Assembly: GCF_025971945.1 (NCBI RefSeq)
Contig: NZ_JAPDHW010000008.1
Span: 141,334 to 205,333, forward strand
From: Chryseobacterium kimseyorum
Lineage (GTDB): Bacteria; Bacteroidota; Bacteroidia; Flavobacteriales; Weeksellaceae
Direction of reading: 5' to 3'
DNA length: 64,000 nt
Positions 52,588 to 61,259 of the stretch are shown one piece after another. The stretch's first letter is position 1, and every line of letters begins with the position of its first letter. Below the pieces are notes generated by a model, which saw nothing but the letters and a program-made list of their open reading frames with translations, ran no database searches and was not told the DNA's origin. Position numbers and translations under genes: made by a program.

Positions 52588-53997
52588 ATGCCGAATAAAG
52601 TGATAACAAATCAGACCAAAACGATGGTGCTTTTGATGGTTGTTTTTATAACCGTCATTTCGCTTTTCGGTGGATTGGTTTATTTCTCTATCGTAAATTT
52701 TTCACATCAGCGTTTCTATGAGCTTTTAAAAATCCGTACAACTACCATCGTGCAGATCGAAAAAAGCAAACAACAGCTTGATCTACCTGAGAATCACATT
52801 CTCAACAGTTTAAATGAAGAAGAACTTCCTATGGAACGGGATTATGTTTTTGCTGTTCCTGCAGATTCTAATTTTAAAAACATTTCCAAAGAAGTACACA
52901 TTCCCGATACTTTTTTTAAAAATATCATCAGAAAAGGAGAAGCCAATTACAATGACAAAGAGTTTTACTACATCGGTCAGTCATTTAAATTTAATCAAAA
53001 AGAATATATTGCCATTGCTTCTGCAAAAAACCATTATGTTGTTTATTATCTGGGATTTCTAAAGAGAACAATTATCACCTGTATGGTACTCTCCATCTTC
53101 TTCAGTATGATTTTTTCTTTCTATCTGTCTAAAACATTATTCAAACCTATTCTTAAAATCACCGGTAAAGTAAAGGAAATCAGTTCAGAAAATCTGCATT
53201 TAAGACTGGAACCACAGCCGGACAACAGAGAATTAAACGAATTGGTAGAAACGTTCAACACCATGTTGACAAGAATTGAGACCTCTTTTGAAACCCAGAA
53301 TCATCTGATCGGAAATGTTTCTCATGAGTTGAGAACTCCGCTTACATCAATCATGGGGGAAGCGGATGTAGCACTTTCTATAAACCGAACCGCTGATGAA
53401 TACAAAGAAACTTTAGAAATTATCCTCGATGAAGCTGAGAAGCTTGACAAAAAGATTAAAGCACTTCTGATCATTGCACAGACAGGTTTTGACGGGAAAA
53501 TTCAGAAAATTGATAAAGTGAGAATTGATCAGTTGCTATGGGACGTTATTGAAACCATCAGAAAGATTGATTCCCGCAACAACATTTACCTTGATATCAG
53601 CATGCTGCCGGACAATCCTAAGAAACTTAAAGTTCAGGGGAATGAGCAGCTTCTTCACCTTGCAGTTGCCAATATTGTGAATAACGGATGTAAATACTCA
53701 AATTTTCAGCAGGTGAAAGTATCTTTGGGTGCTACAGATACAGATGTTTACATCATTATCAAAGATACCGGAATCGGAATTCCTGAACAGGAAATGGATA
53801 AAATTTATGATCCTTTCTTCAGAGCTTCCAATACTAAAAACTATGAAGGTTATGGGATCGGTCTTCCACTCGCACGAAATATTGTGAGAATGCATAATGG
53901 CGAGCTGATTGTAAGTTCACACGAAAATCAGGGAACAACTGTACAGCTTCGCTTTCCTACTATTTATGCAGCTCAGCAGGAAGAAAAACAATCTTAG
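52588..53997 (+). CDS. HAMP-domain sensor histidine kinase
   Basis: 469 residues: two transmembrane helices (about 13-35 and 160-181) enclosing a periplasmic sensor of about 125 residues, a HAMP domain (about 180-235), the phosphoacceptor H246 (IGNVSHELRTPLTSIMGEAD) and an ATPase domain with N-box IVNNGCKYSN, G1 IKDTGIGIPEQ, and G2 GYGIGLPLARN. Classic EnvZ-like partner of the OmpR regulator before it. The sensed signal is unknown. Confidence 0.93.
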   Translation: MPNKVITNQTKTMVLLMVVFITVISLFGGLVYFSIVNFSHQRFYELLKIRTTTIVQIEKSKQQLDLPENHILNSLNEEELPMERDYVFAVPADSNFKNISKEVHIPDTFFKNIIRKGEANYNDKEFYYIGQSFKFNQKEYIAIASAKNHYVVYYLGFLKRTIITCMVLSIFFSMIFSFYLSKTLFKPILKITGKVKEISSENLHLRLEPQPDNRELNELVETFNTMLTRIETSFETQNHLIGNVSHELRTPLTSIMGEADVALSINRTADEYKETLEIILDEAEKLDKKIKALLIIAQTGFDGKIQKIDKVRIDQLLWDVIETIRKIDSRNNIYLDISMLPDNPKKLKVQGNEQLLHLAVANIVNNGCKYSNFQQVKVSLGATDTDVYIIIKDTGIGIPEQEMDKIYDPFFRASNTKNYEGYGIGLPLARNIVRMHNGELIVSSHENQGTTVQLRFPTIYAAQQEEKQS

Positions 53998-54030
53998 CTT
54001 CAAAATGAAACATTTCATACCATGAAATTC

Positions 54031-54066
54031 TAATCTCATTTTAATCTCTTTAATTACATTTTAATT
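54031..54066 (+). promoter_or_regulatory. AT-rich direct repeats after the HAMP-kinase gene
   Basis: CATTTTAAT occurs at 54037 and 54057 (20 bases apart), with a third TTTAAT at 54049-54054 between them. OmpR-type regulators often bind tandem AT-rich half-sites, so control of the 54142 gene by the adjacent regulator is possible. Confidence 0.3.
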
Positions 54067-54141
54067 TCGTTCCAAAGGTCCTCTAATCTTACAGATATAG
54101 ATTTGTATTATCAAAATAGGTAATCACAAAATCTTAAAGAT

Positions 54142-54639
54142 ATGATCAAGACCATTTTAATTGCAACAGACTATTCTCTTGAATCTTTAAATATTTTAAA
54201 GAAAGTTTTAAAGGAGAAAGACTCTACAGAAGAAAATACACAATACAACATTATGCTTGTATCGGGTTATGATATGGGAGATTCTATCAGAGATCTTTTA
54301 TTCAATACCAAAGGAACGGTTTTTAACAAAATCAGATCAAAAGAATTCTGTGATGCGTACAGCATCATCAAAAATAAATATCCACACCTGGTTAATAAAA
54401 TCGTTTGCGACATTTTCACAGGAAGTTTCCAGCGGGCATTCAATAATTATCTGAAAGCAGAAAATATTGAAGAAGCTTACTACACACCGTCTTTGAAAGA
54501 TAAAAATACAAAAGGGAAATTTGACCTGGCACCTTACATCAAAAAGGCTAAGGATATTCAGGTGAAGGAAATAACTCTTACCGTGCAGGAATTTATGCCG
54601 GAAAGAGGAAGACTTGCAGAAGTTTTTGTTGAAGTTTAA
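54142..54639 (+). CDS. USP-like hypothetical protein
   Basis: 165 residues. The start (IKTILIATDYSLESLNILKKVL) and an ILVSGYD-type second strand resemble the universal-stress-protein fold, but the ATP-binding glycines are not evident. It follows the OmpR-type system and precedes the YoaK-like gene; a -7 box (TAGATTTG, 54098-54105) lies upstream. Function unknown. Confidence 0.65.
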   Translation: MIKTILIATDYSLESLNILKKVLKEKDSTEENTQYNIMLVSGYDMGDSIRDLLFNTKGTVFNKIRSKEFCDAYSIIKNKYPHLVNKIVCDIFTGSFQRAFNNYLKAENIEEAYYTPSLKDKNTKGKFDLAPYIKKAKDIQVKEITLTVQEFMPERGRLAEVFVEV

Positions 54640-54670
54640 AGTTAAATATTAACTACTTAAAATTTAAAAA

Positions 54671-55519
54671 ATGTTAAGAAATTATAGTAACAGCAGGACA
54701 TTGGGAGACAATATAAGACTGGGGACGCTGACTGCATTTACAGCAGGAACTATAAACATTGCATCTCTACTTATATTTTTATCCTTTACCTCAAACGTAA
54801 CAGGTCACTACGCTGTATTCGCCGCAGAAATCAGTAAAGGTAACTGGTCACAGGTTGCCGTAGTCGGTGCATGGATTTTTTTATTCTTCTTCGGAAGCTT
54901 TACCGCAAACTTTTTCGTGATTAATTTTAATAAGAAAAGTAAATATTTTGCCCACGCAATGCCACTGATCTTAGAGATTTTATGTCTCGTTGGAGTAGGT
55001 TTTTACGGGCAGTTCTATTACCGAAAAACGCTTGAGGAAGCTGAATTTCTTGTAGCCTTAATGCTTTTCGCAACTGGTTTACAGAATGGTCTGACGGCAA
55101 GTATATCTAACTTTTTGGTTAAAACAACCCACCTTACCGGTACAACTACCGACTTGGGAATTTTAGCATCCATGTTTACACATAAAAAATACAGAAAGAA
55201 CCCTGAACTGATTGCAAGAGCAAAACTTCTGTCAAGTATTATGGTCGCTTACGTTTTCGGAGCTATTTTCTCTGGACTGGTTTATTATTCTTTAGAATTC
55301 AGTGTATTTTACATTATCAGTTTATGTTTATTGGTCGTAATCGGATATGATTTTTACAAGATCAACATCAGACACTTCAGAACCAATTACCGCTATTCAA
55401 AAATATACAACAAACCAAATTTCATGGCGTATATGTATGACAAAATCCATGGAAATGGAGAGGTGGTAATCAACACCCATAAGAAAGAAAAATCTAAGCT
55501 TGTCTTAGAAGAATCTTAA
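54671..55519 (+). CDS. YoaK/DUF1275-family membrane protein
   Basis: 282 residues with about six helices and the family blocks LGTLTAFTAGTINIASLL, FLSFTSNVTGHYA and LTASISNFLVKTTHLTGT. The C-terminal cytoplasmic tail is basic. The family is of unknown transport role. Probably cotranscribed with the USP-like gene. Confidence 0.85.
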   Translation: MLRNYSNSRTLGDNIRLGTLTAFTAGTINIASLLIFLSFTSNVTGHYAVFAAEISKGNWSQVAVVGAWIFLFFFGSFTANFFVINFNKKSKYFAHAMPLILEILCLVGVGFYGQFYYRKTLEEAEFLVALMLFATGLQNGLTASISNFLVKTTHLTGTTTDLGILASMFTHKKYRKNPELIARAKLLSSIMVAYVFGAIFSGLVYYSLEFSVFYIISLCLLVVIGYDFYKINIRHFRTNYRYSKIYNKPNFMAYMYDKIHGNGEVVINTHKKEKSKLVLEES

Positions 55520-55566
55520 GATCATTAATCAACCGACAGCACAAATCGTATATACTTAGTTTTTGT

Positions 55567-55600
55567 AGCCTCTATTTGTTTTACAAATGGGGGCTTTTTT
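55567..55600 (+). terminator. Terminator after the YoaK-like gene
   Basis: A 13-bp stem with two G-T pairs (AGCCTCTATTTGT with ACAAATGGGGGCT) around TTT and a T-run. Confidence 0.8.
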
Positions 55601-55651
55601 AATCGGTTTTTTACTTTTTAAATAGCTGTCATAATTTTTGATGGGCAGAAC

Positions 55652-55664
55652 TCGGAAGTTCCGA
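55652..55664. repeat. Short palindrome TCGGAA-G-TTCCGA
   Basis: Perfect 6-bp arms around one G in an otherwise AT-rich spacer. It could be a protein site or an intergenic repeat unit; not placed near an obvious promoter. The rest of 55601-55798 contains a -7 box (55772-55779) and no gene. Confidence 0.3.
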
Positions 55665-55798
55665 CGGGCCAATCTTCATTTTTTGTAATGTTCAACGACA
55701 TTGATTGGTATATTTTAAATACTTAATTTTTAATTCATCGCCTATTTATTTTAATTCTTATTTCCTTTGACTATTTTTGTAAGTTCATTTATCATTTT

Positions 55799-57580
55799 AT
55801 GTCAGATATTATTCAGCTTTTACCGGATCATGTAGCCAACCAAATTGCCGCGGGTGAAGTGGTGCAGCGACCTGCCTCTATTGTAAAAGAACTTTTGGAA
55901 AATGCCATCGATGCCGGAGCTTCAAAAATAGAACTGATTATAAGAGATGCAGGTAAAAACCTCATTCAGGTGGTTGATGATGGAAAAGGAATGTCTGAAA
56001 CCGACGCCAGAATGGCTTTTGAAAGACACGCTACTTCAAAAATAAGAGCGACTGATGATATCTTTAAGATTGCTACAAAAGGTTTCCGTGGCGAAGCTCT
56101 GGCTTCTATTGCCGCAGTTTCACAAGTCGAACTGAAAACCAAACAGGCAGAATCTCCGTTAGGAACCAATATTTACATTGAAGGAGGAACTTTTCAGTTT
56201 CAGGAACCGGTACAGACCGCTGAAGGATCTAATTTTTTAGTTAAAAATCTGTTCTACAACGTTCCTGCGAGAAGAAAGTTTCTGAAAAACAACAATATAG
56301 AATTCAGACACGTCATTGATGAATTTCAGCGCGTGGCGTTGGCGCATGAGAATTTAGAATTTTCCATGTTTCATGATGACGATCCAGTTTTTAGGTTGAG
56401 AAAGGGAACACAGATGCAGAGAATTGTAGATGTTTTCGGCAGAAAGCTTCATCCGCAATTGATTCCTATTAAAGAGGATATTCTTTGGTGTAAACTTCAT
56501 GGATTTGTTGCCAAACCTGAAGGCGCCAAGAAAACACGTGGTGAGCAGTTTCTTTTCGTAAACGGAAGATTTTTTAAAAGTCCATATTTCAACAAAGCAG
56601 TTCAGGAAGCTTTTGAAGGATTGCTTTTACCTGGATATATTCCTACATTTTTTCTTTTCCTGGAATTAGATCCTGAGAAAATTGATGTGAACATTCATCC
56701 TCAAAAAACGGAGGTGAAATTTGAAGATGAACATTTGATTTTTGCTTTAATCCGTTCTACCATTAAAAGATCTTTAGGGATTTATAACATTGCACCCAGC
56801 TTAGATTTTGAAAGAGATCCGCAGTTGGATGAGATGATGCAGAAAAGTTTTCCGAGCAAAAGCAATAACTCTGGTGGAAGCTTAAAAATGCCGGAGATTA
56901 TTGTAGACCGTGATTACAATCCATTTTTAGAGGAAAGAGAAACTTCAAAAGCTGAAATTCAGAATCTTACAGAAATGTATCATCAGAATATTTCTGCAGA
57001 GCCTTCAAAAATCAATCTTTTTGAAGATGAAGACTTTGATGAAGACTTGATGAGGCTTCCGAATGGATATTGGCTCTTCAATAAAGGAGACAGAACGCTG
57101 ATGCTCGATTTAGGCAGAATGCACCGATTGCTGGTTGCCGAAAACAGTAAAAATGTCAAGAAAGGTAACGTGAGTCATGCTTTATTGTTCTCTTTGGAGT
57201 ATCACATGAACGAAATCGAGAAGAATAAATACAAATCGATTAAAAAATTTCTGCCGGAACTCGGGTTTGACATGAAAATTGCACATGAGAACGTGCTTAG
57301 AATCGACACCGTCCCTGAAGGACTGAAAGAAACTCAGGTAATGAAGTTTCTGGAAAATCTTTTCGACATTCTGGAATATAAAACCGAAGATGAATTTATG
57401 CAGTTTTACCACAATCAGTGGGCAAAAATGCAGTCGAAATCAAGGTTTGATTTTATTTATAAGGCTGATGCTGAGCAATTAATTAAAGACTTCACTGCAT
57501 TGGGTTTCCCGGAATTTTTACCCACAGGAAAAAGATGCTTTTATGAAGTTCCTTTTAATGATTTTAAAAATAAATTTTAA
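55799..57580 (+). CDS. mutL: DNA mismatch repair protein MutL
   Basis: 593 residues. The ATPase half is classical: IAAGEVVQRPASIVKELLENAIDAGA, DDGKGM, RHATSKI, TKGFRGEALASI and the DVNIHPQKTEVKF turn. The C-terminal half is variable: where endonuclease-type MutL have DQHAxxExxxxE, this protein reads LDLGRMHRLLVAE, and no clear nuclease motif is visible. The MutL partner MutS would be elsewhere. Ends five bases before the rhomboid gene. Confidence 0.95.
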   Translation: MSDIIQLLPDHVANQIAAGEVVQRPASIVKELLENAIDAGASKIELIIRDAGKNLIQVVDDGKGMSETDARMAFERHATSKIRATDDIFKIATKGFRGEALASIAAVSQVELKTKQAESPLGTNIYIEGGTFQFQEPVQTAEGSNFLVKNLFYNVPARRKFLKNNNIEFRHVIDEFQRVALAHENLEFSMFHDDDPVFRLRKGTQMQRIVDVFGRKLHPQLIPIKEDILWCKLHGFVAKPEGAKKTRGEQFLFVNGRFFKSPYFNKAVQEAFEGLLLPGYIPTFFLFLELDPEKIDVNIHPQKTEVKFEDEHLIFALIRSTIKRSLGIYNIAPSLDFERDPQLDEMMQKSFPSKSNNSGGSLKMPEIIVDRDYNPFLEERETSKAEIQNLTEMYHQNISAEPSKINLFEDEDFDEDLMRLPNGYWLFNKGDRTLMLDLGRMHRLLVAENSKNVKKGNVSHALLFSLEYHMNEIEKNKYKSIKKFLPELGFDMKIAHENVLRIDTVPEGLKETQVMKFLENLFDILEYKTEDEFMQFYHNQWAKMQSKSRFDFIYKADAEQLIKDFTALGFPEFLPTGKRCFYEVPFNDFKNKF

Positions 57581-57585
57581 AGTAC

Positions 57586-58356
57586 ATGTTTAATAATATA
57601 CCGCCGTTAACGAAGAATATCATTATTATCAATATTGTTGTTTATGTAGTAACCAATTTTATTCTATATGCTTTTCAAAATTTCGAATTCTATTTTTCAT
57701 TAGCTTCGTATTATCCTTTTTCTCCATTCTTTAAATCTTGGCAGATTATAACATCTATGTTTATGCACGCTCCTATCAATGATGGTTCGGGCTTAATGCA
57801 TATAGTATTCAATATGTTTATGCTTTATAATTTTTCGTTCATGGAAAATATTTTAGGAGGTAAAAGATTCCTTCTTCTTTATTTCTTAAGCGGGATAGGT
57901 GCTTATGTATTATTTAATGCCTGGGAATTTGTTCAAGTTGAAATATTCGCAACACAATTAGAAAATCTCGGTTTTAATATTTATGAGTATTTTTCTGATA
58001 CTGCAGAAGTTTTTAAAGGAAGTGCAGATGAAATTGCTACTCAAAAAGATTTAGTTTCAAAAATCACACGGATAATATCGACGCCCTTAGTAGGAGCTTC
58101 TGGAGCTATCTTTGGTGTTTTAGCAGCGTTCGCAACAATTTTCCCTAATGCTAAATTAGATATTTTGTTCATACCATTTCCAGTTAAAGCAAAACACTTA
58201 TTAATATTTACTATTATAATTTCAATTTTCTTAGGTTACAGTGATAGAGGCAATGATGGAGGCACAGCACATCTTGCTCACGTTGGAGGTGCATTAGTAG
58301 GTTATCTACTTGCAAGAATTTGGAAAAAACATATCAATAGATTTAATCAAATTTAA
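57586..58356 (+). CDS. Rhomboid intramembrane serine protease
   Basis: 256 residues with six or so helices. The catalytic motif GASGAIFG (serine at about 168) and the histidine in HLAHVGGALVG complete the dyad; the HxxxN motif HIVFNMF is present. It cleaves membrane proteins. Immediately before the endonuclease/exonuclease/phosphatase genes. Confidence 0.92.
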   Translation: MFNNIPPLTKNIIIINIVVYVVTNFILYAFQNFEFYFSLASYYPFSPFFKSWQIITSMFMHAPINDGSGLMHIVFNMFMLYNFSFMENILGGKRFLLLYFLSGIGAYVLFNAWEFVQVEIFATQLENLGFNIYEYFSDTAEVFKGSADEIATQKDLVSKITRIISTPLVGASGAIFGVLAAFATIFPNAKLDILFIPFPVKAKHLLIFTIIISIFLGYSDRGNDGGTAHLAHVGGALVGYLLARIWKKHINRFNQI

Positions 58357-58359
58357 CCC

Positions 58360-59352
58360 GTGAAAATTTTTCGCCTAATTCTCTTTATCGCTCATTTAGG
58401 ATTACTTTTTCTTTTAACTGGAGTTTTACTGAACGCTTATATTCCACCAAAAGTTTTTCCGTGGTTTAATCTGTTATCTTTAGGATTTCCTTTGTTAATG
58501 TTGGGATATGTTCTGCTTACCTTTTTCTGGATTTTTTCCTGGAAAAAAAGAGCATTTGTATTTATGTTTCTGGGATTATTCTTTCTGAATCCTGTAAAAC
58601 GATGGGTTAATTATTCAACAGATAAAAAAGAAACCGCCAATCTTAAAATAGTATCTCTGAATGTAAAAGGAGGAAGACTGGGTACAGAAAATATTCAGAA
58701 TTTTATTAACCAACAGAATGCTGATATCGTTCTGATTCAGGAGGATGCAGATTTTGAATATCAATTTAAAAATCTTAAAAAAGATTATAAAAACCCTGTT
58801 GTAGGAACGTATTCAAAATACAAAACTGTCGGACATAAAGAATTGTTCGCAGGCATGTATACTGAAAGGTTCAATGCGTTTTCAGAGTATACAGATATAG
58901 AGATTAAAGGAAAAACGTACCGAATCATCAACAACTATCTTCAGCCGTTTAAGTTTGAAAAAAGTATGGTAAAACTCAATGGCAACAGTCAAGAAGATGA
59001 ACAGAAGGTAAAAGATATTGTAAAGAGGCTTATTCCGACATTTAAAATGCATCAGGAACAGATAGACATTATCAGAGAGAGTATCGATGAATCGCCGTAT
59101 CCTGTAATTATAGCAGGAGATTTTAATTCCGTTCCCAACTCGTACGAATATTACCATTTGGGTAAAGGTTTAAATGATGTGTTTTTTGAAACAGGAAAAG
59201 GGAGCGGCACCAGTTTTCATGATTACAAATATCCTCTAAGAATTGATTTTGTATTTTCATCACCTTCAATAAAGCCTGTTAGCTATCACGTTGACAGCAG
59301 TGTAAAACTGTCTGACCACTTTCCTGTAGTGGCAACATTCAAACTGGACTAA
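58360..59352 (+). CDS. Membrane-anchored endonuclease/exonuclease/phosphatase, copy 1
   Basis: 330 residues starting at GTG three bases after the rhomboid stop. Three N-terminal helices (about 4-86) precede the EEP domain: KIVSLNVKGG (asparagine), IVLIQED (glutamate), IIAGDFNSVPNS and SDHFPVVATF (catalytic histidine). A phosphodiesterase or sphingomyelinase-like reaction on an exported substrate is plausible, not proved. A tandem paralogue follows. Confidence 0.88.
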   Translation: MKIFRLILFIAHLGLLFLLTGVLLNAYIPPKVFPWFNLLSLGFPLLMLGYVLLTFFWIFSWKKRAFVFMFLGLFFLNPVKRWVNYSTDKKETANLKIVSLNVKGGRLGTENIQNFINQQNADIVLIQEDADFEYQFKNLKKDYKNPVVGTYSKYKTVGHKELFAGMYTERFNAFSEYTDIEIKGKTYRIINNYLQPFKFEKSMVKLNGNSQEDEQKVKDIVKRLIPTFKMHQEQIDIIRESIDESPYPVIIAGDFNSVPNSYEYYHLGKGLNDVFFETGKGSGTSFHDYKYPLRIDFVFSSPSIKPVSYHVDSSVKLSDHFPVVATFKLD

Positions 59353-59428
59353 TATTTCTGTGATTTTATGATTTGAAGCACGTTCATTGGCAGAATTTTT
59401 GTTACTGAAAGGTATATCTGAGTTCTTA

Positions 59429-60412
59429 ATGAAGCGTGCACATGTATTTTTGGTTTTTCACTGTTTATTAATTGTATTACTGCTGAGCACCTTTGCCAAT
59501 GCCTGGATCTCCCCAAATTATTTCAGCGAACTCAATTTACTTTCTTTAGCGTTCCCATATCTGATTATTCTTCACCTGATACTTACATTGATTTGGTTTT
59601 TCAAGAATAAGAAAATTGCAACTGTTTTTTTACTTTCAACTTTTATTTTCTGTAATCCCGTGAGACGGTGGGTAAATTTTACACCACAACAGTTGGCTCA
59701 TTCCAAAAAAAACGAGATCAAAGTTTTGACCTTTAATGTAAAATACGGAAGTTCCGGCTGGCCAACAGTTAAAAAATATATTACCGATCAGAACGCAGAC
59801 ATCATTCTCGTGCAGGAAAGAGACACCATCACTGCCTTCAGGAAGGATCTGGTAAAATATCCTTCCGTCATTTTGAAAACCAGACACAAAATTTTGCGTC
59901 AGCATGATTTAATTAATGATAAATCAAAAGGAAATTCATTTTATGCAGATGTAGATATTAACGGAAAAATTATCCGGGTGATCAATGTCTATCTTGAACC
60001 TTTCAGACTCAACAAAAACATGCTCGGCATGGAAGACAAAAACTGTCATAAAGAAGAAAAGAATAAATTAGCAGCTCTGTTTTCACGTTTGATTCCGACC
60101 TTTAAAGCACATGAAGCTCAGGTAAATAAAATCCGGAAAGCTGTTGATCACTCGCCCTATCCTGTAATTTTAGCGGGAGATTTCAATTCTGTTCCCAATT
60201 CATGGGAATACTATAATTTAGGTGAAAATCTCAACGATGCCTTTATGGCGGTAGGAAATGGAAGTTCAACAAGTTTTCACGATTATAAATTTCCTTTAAG
60301 AATAGATTATATTTTTAGTTCAAAAAGTATTACTCCTCTAAATTACAAAGTTGATTATTCCGTAAAATTATCAGATCACTATCCTGTAATTGCAGAATTT
60401 CTATTAAATTAG
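59429..60412 (+). CDS. Membrane-anchored endonuclease/exonuclease/phosphatase, copy 2
   Basis: 327 residues; I chose ATG 59429 because the upstream part of the frame (TTG at 59387) lacks initiation context. Same layout as copy 1: three helices, then KVLTFNVKYG, DIILVQER, ILAGDFNSVPNS and SDHYPVIAEF. The C-terminal halves of the two copies are strongly alike, including the HDYKFPLRIDYIFSS stretch. Confidence 0.88.
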   Translation: MKRAHVFLVFHCLLIVLLLSTFANAWISPNYFSELNLLSLAFPYLIILHLILTLIWFFKNKKIATVFLLSTFIFCNPVRRWVNFTPQQLAHSKKNEIKVLTFNVKYGSSGWPTVKKYITDQNADIILVQERDTITAFRKDLVKYPSVILKTRHKILRQHDLINDKSKGNSFYADVDINGKIIRVINVYLEPFRLNKNMLGMEDKNCHKEEKNKLAALFSRLIPTFKAHEAQVNKIRKAVDHSPYPVILAGDFNSVPNSWEYYNLGENLNDAFMAVGNGSSTSFHDYKFPLRIDYIFSSKSITPLNYKVDYSVKLSDHYPVIAEFLLN

Positions 60413-60416
60413 TTCC

Positions 60417-60758
60417 ATGAAAAAAGTATTGGCTGCAGGATGTATTATTTCCGTTTCTTTAATTGCCTGTTCTAAACGAGAATCTGCAAACACCAATGAA
60501 ACCCAGATGGTTCAGCCGCATTACGACACTACGGCCGTTGATTCTTTTTCGGCAGGTGCAACAACGGTAGATATTGTAAGACAGATAAGAATGTCTTCTC
60601 AGAAATATCAGGACTCTTTGAAAGAAGCTGCAAAAATTGAACAGGAAGAAAAGCGTATCACTGCAGAACTTGAAAAAGAAAACAAGAAAAAAGCAGAAGA
60701 AGAGAAGAAGTTGAAAGCAAAAGAAAAAGATGTCACTTCTGCACCAAAATCTGAATAA
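60417..60758 (+). CDS. Small lipoprotein with charged helix
   Basis: 113 residues. Lipoprotein signal ...LIAC (Cys18), then a Thr/Ser linker and a long Lys/Glu coiled-coil-like helix (KEAAKIEQEEKRITAELEKE). It starts four bases after the EEP gene. No family recognised; an envelope spacer or periplasmic coiled coil is possible. Confidence 0.65.
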   Translation: MKKVLAAGCIISVSLIACSKRESANTNETQMVQPHYDTTAVDSFSAGATTVDIVRQIRMSSQKYQDSLKEAAKIEQEEKRITAELEKENKKKAEEEKKLKAKEKDVTSAPKSE

Positions 60759-60780
60759 TAACAAAATCAAAACATACAAA

Positions 60781-61152
60781 ATGAAAAAACACATTATCGC
60801 AACAGTTGCGGTCTCAGCATTTATCGTAAGCTGTACTCAGTCTACATCAAAAACTGAAAAAATTGAAAATCCTGACGGATCTGTAACTACAACCACCACT
60901 ACCGAAAGCCGTACAGGATTTGTAGATACCGCCAAAGTGGATAAAATAAAATCTGACGTTAAAAGTACGGTTAGCAAAACCGGCGAAACCATCAATGAAG
61001 CAGGAAAAGATATTAAAACTGAAGCTAACAAAGTTGGTAAAGATCTCAAATCCGGCGCTCAGGAAGTTGGGAAGGATGTTAAAAGCACTGCAGCAAAAGG
61101 TGCTCAAAAAGTAGAGGATGCTGCAAAAAAGCTGAAAGAAGATCTTAAATAG
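60781..61152 (+). CDS. LEA-like lipoprotein
   Basis: 123 residues from ATG 60781. Lipoprotein signal ...FIVSC (Cys18), a Thr run (VTTTTTTES), then heptad-to-11-mer-type repeats rich in Lys, Asp, Ala and Val (IKSDVKSTVSKTGE, KVGKDLKSGAQEVGKDVK). This resembles LEA or apolipoprotein-like stress proteins found in periplasms. It follows the previous lipoprotein after 22 bases. Confidence 0.7.
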   Translation: MKKHIIATVAVSAFIVSCTQSTSKTEKIENPDGSVTTTTTTESRTGFVDTAKVDKIKSDVKSTVSKTGETINEAGKDIKTEANKVGKDLKSGAQEVGKDVKSTAAKGAQKVEDAAKKLKEDLK

Positions 61153-61204
61153 CTGTTGGCAATTGGCTTTCAAATTAGGCTTATAAAAAGCTTTACAAAA
61201 AAGT

Positions 61205-61233
61205 AAAACCGCAGAAAATTCTGCGGTTTTTTT
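61205..61233. terminator. Bidirectional terminator
   Basis: AAAACCGCAGAA pairs with TTCTGCGGTTTT around AA, with T-run, between convergent genes. Confidence 0.85.
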
Positions 61234-61259
61234 ATGCATTATTCCATTTAAATAGTATC

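Noticed and set aside
60459-61239. Minus-strand frames rich in Phe, Cys and Ser opposite the two lipoproteins.
   Set aside because: The composition is the complement of Lys/Glu-rich coding DNA, so these are shadows.
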